From positions 1 to 63,240 of the forward strand of contig CALHNS010000053.1 of assembly GCA_938035125.1 (NCBI GenBank): DNA of 63,240 bases, given 5' to 3'. The stretch comes from an uncultured Granulosicoccaceae bacterium. Lineage in GTDB: Bacteria > Pseudomonadota > Gammaproteobacteria > Granulosicoccales > Granulosicoccaceae. Below are positions 62,456-63,240 of the stretch, in pieces (the first letter of the stretch is position 1; the number at the start of each line of letters is the position of its first letter). The position numbers and the translations under genes are program-made. The notes under the pieces were generated by a model. The model was given only the letters and a program-made list of their open reading frames with translations. It was not told the DNA's origin and made no database searches.

Positions 62456-63240
62456 GGAACTGCCCCAATTGAGTGGGGCTAAGCGATTCAACCTAAGCTC
62501 TTAAGCTACCTCTTTCATCCCATCGCCTCCCGCCGTTGCGAGTATTTACGTTGACGCTCTAACCGATCGCAGAGCACATCAATGTAGATGTCGATATGAT
62601 CGGATAAACGCTTGGGCAATTTTGTGGTGCACCAGGTGCGTCGGTTCAAACGATTGATCTTGGCCCGAGCATTAGCAAAGGAATGATTGATGGTGAACAA
62701 AGGATCGAATCGGGTTTTCTTTAATTCACCCTGCCCGACCACGCAGCCTCTGTCACTGATGTGGATGCTGTGCGTGGCTTTAGGGAAATACTGTTTAATC
62801 AGCATGGGATAGTGCCTATGCCCATCGGTTTTGAAGTGTACATCTTCAGGTAATACTCCTTGTAGCTCTTCAAAGAGCGATTTTCTTGCTTGAACGCTGT
62901 CATCGGCGCGTTTGCCATAGCGCTCTCTAGACACCTTTGCTAATCGCCCAAACGCAGGAATTGAGGCGACTCGAAAGCCTAAGGGAATTCTGACGTCATC
63001 GATGACCGCAATGGGTACGGTAAGGGGTTTACAGTTCGTGTGTTCAAACGTCAGTAGGTCATCGAACTGCACTGTTTTAATTGGACCGTGTTCATCGATA
63101 TACGCCTGAAGTCTTCTTTGATTGTTCTTGCGAGAGCGCGCGGCTAACCAGATGAGGCGCGAAGCGATGGTTTTTATATTGACACCAACTAACTCGGCAA
63201 TGTCACGTGGGCACATGTTGCTGGACAAGCAAACACGTAC
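62456..63240. mobile_element. Insertion sequence, IS1-like, cut by the window edge
   Basis: One end of the element is around 62456, judged from where its similarity to the degenerate copy at 46265-46402 begins (GGAACTGCC start). The rest contains a transposase gene and runs beyond the edge, so the second end and target-site duplication cannot be seen. Two copies at different decay stages show that this element type has been active in the genome. Confidence 0.75.
62515..63240 (-). CDS. IS transposase, 5' end outside the window
   Basis: The frame is open to the right edge, so the start lies outside; the first codons seen are V-R-V-C-L. An N-terminal helix-turn-helix (PRDIAELVGVNIKTIASRLIW) leads to a DDE-type core: first Asp in QFDDLLTFEH, second in FKTDGHRHYP, and a final segment NHSFANARAKINRLNRRTWCTTK that follows the IS1-like pattern, in which the last carboxylate position is not obvious. 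The IS1-family placement is tentative. The C terminus is complete and matches the fragment at 46265-46402. Confidence 0.83.
   Translation of the reverse strand, partial: VRVCLSSNMCPRDIAELVGVNIKTIASRLIWLAARSRKNNQRRLQAYIDEHGPIKTVQFDDLLTFEHTNCKPLTVPIAVIDDVRIPLGFRVASIPAFGRLAKVSRERYGKRADDSVQARKSLFEELQGVLPEDVHFKTDGHRHYPMLIKQYFPKATHSIHISDRGCVVGQGELKKTRFDPLFTINHSFANARAKINRLNRRTWCTTKLPKRLSDHIDIYIDVLCDRLERQRKYSQRREAMG

Overview
The window looks like a chromosomal segment of a Gammaproteobacterium, probably marine and heterotrophic. The evidence is the mid-range base composition, the formate dehydrogenase operon layout (DUF3305, DUF3306, 4Fe-4S protein, TorD-like chaperone, small Tat protein, then alpha, beta and gamma subunits), a secreted delta-class carbonic anhydrase, GlyGly-CTERM-like sorting tails and a wide set of oxygenases. 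I cannot name a genus. No rRNA, tRNA or CRISPR array was recognised.

Layout. 1-4.9 kb: a Tat-exported protein cut by the window edge, an acyl-CoA dehydrogenase with its APH-like partner, a beta-hydroxyacid dehydrogenase and a PhyH-type oxygenase. 4.9-7.8 kb: a HutC-type GntR regulator with a clear promoter and operator, then trpBA. 8-12.5 kb: delta carbonic anhydrase, a GH3 lipoprotein and two tandem Rieske oxygenases. 12.8-16.5 kb: two tandem DUF2330 surface proteins. 16.5-21.6 kb: aminotransferase, FAD reductase, and a divergent GntR/enolase-superfamily pair. 21.6-28.9 kb: a membrane protein with a repeat linker, a class V aminotransferase, and a tight DUF952-monooxygenase-RidA-DUF1028 operon. 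29-33.6 kb: SDR, an HD-domain protein with the ligand set of mixed-valent diiron oxygenases, a PhyH oxygenase, an M24 peptidase and a TSUP exporter. 33.7-43.4 kb: a degenerate response regulator followed by the formate dehydrogenase operon, closed by a strong hairpin. 43.4-49 kb: small secreted proteins, an odd Rieske protein, an outer-membrane protein with a transposase fragment behind it, and a xanthine/uracil-type permease. 49-56 kb: GNAT, PutA, cupin, thioesterase, DUF3179. 56-61.2 kb: part of the homoprotocatechuate meta-cleavage pathway (hpaH, hpaE, hpaF) with an MBL hydrolase and a class III aminotransferase. 61.4-63.2 kb: an orphan membrane protein and an IS transposase running off the edge.

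How it fits together. The region is rich in oxidative catabolism: two 2-oxoglutarate oxygenases, two Rieske oxygenases, a flavin monooxygenase, one probable diiron oxygenase, several PLP enzymes, PutA and part of an aromatic ring-cleavage route. Formate dehydrogenase could oxidise formate released by such reactions, but that link is inference. The best candidate for an undescribed system is the HD-oxygenase/PhyH pair at 29968-31593, which resembles in architecture the PhnY/PhnZ and TmpA/TmpB two-step oxidation pairs. Other notable items are the degenerate receiver beside the formate dehydrogenase promoter, a three-half-site operator-like array at that promoter, a Rieske protein lacking its last histidine ligand, and tandem DUF2330 proteins with sorting-signal tails.
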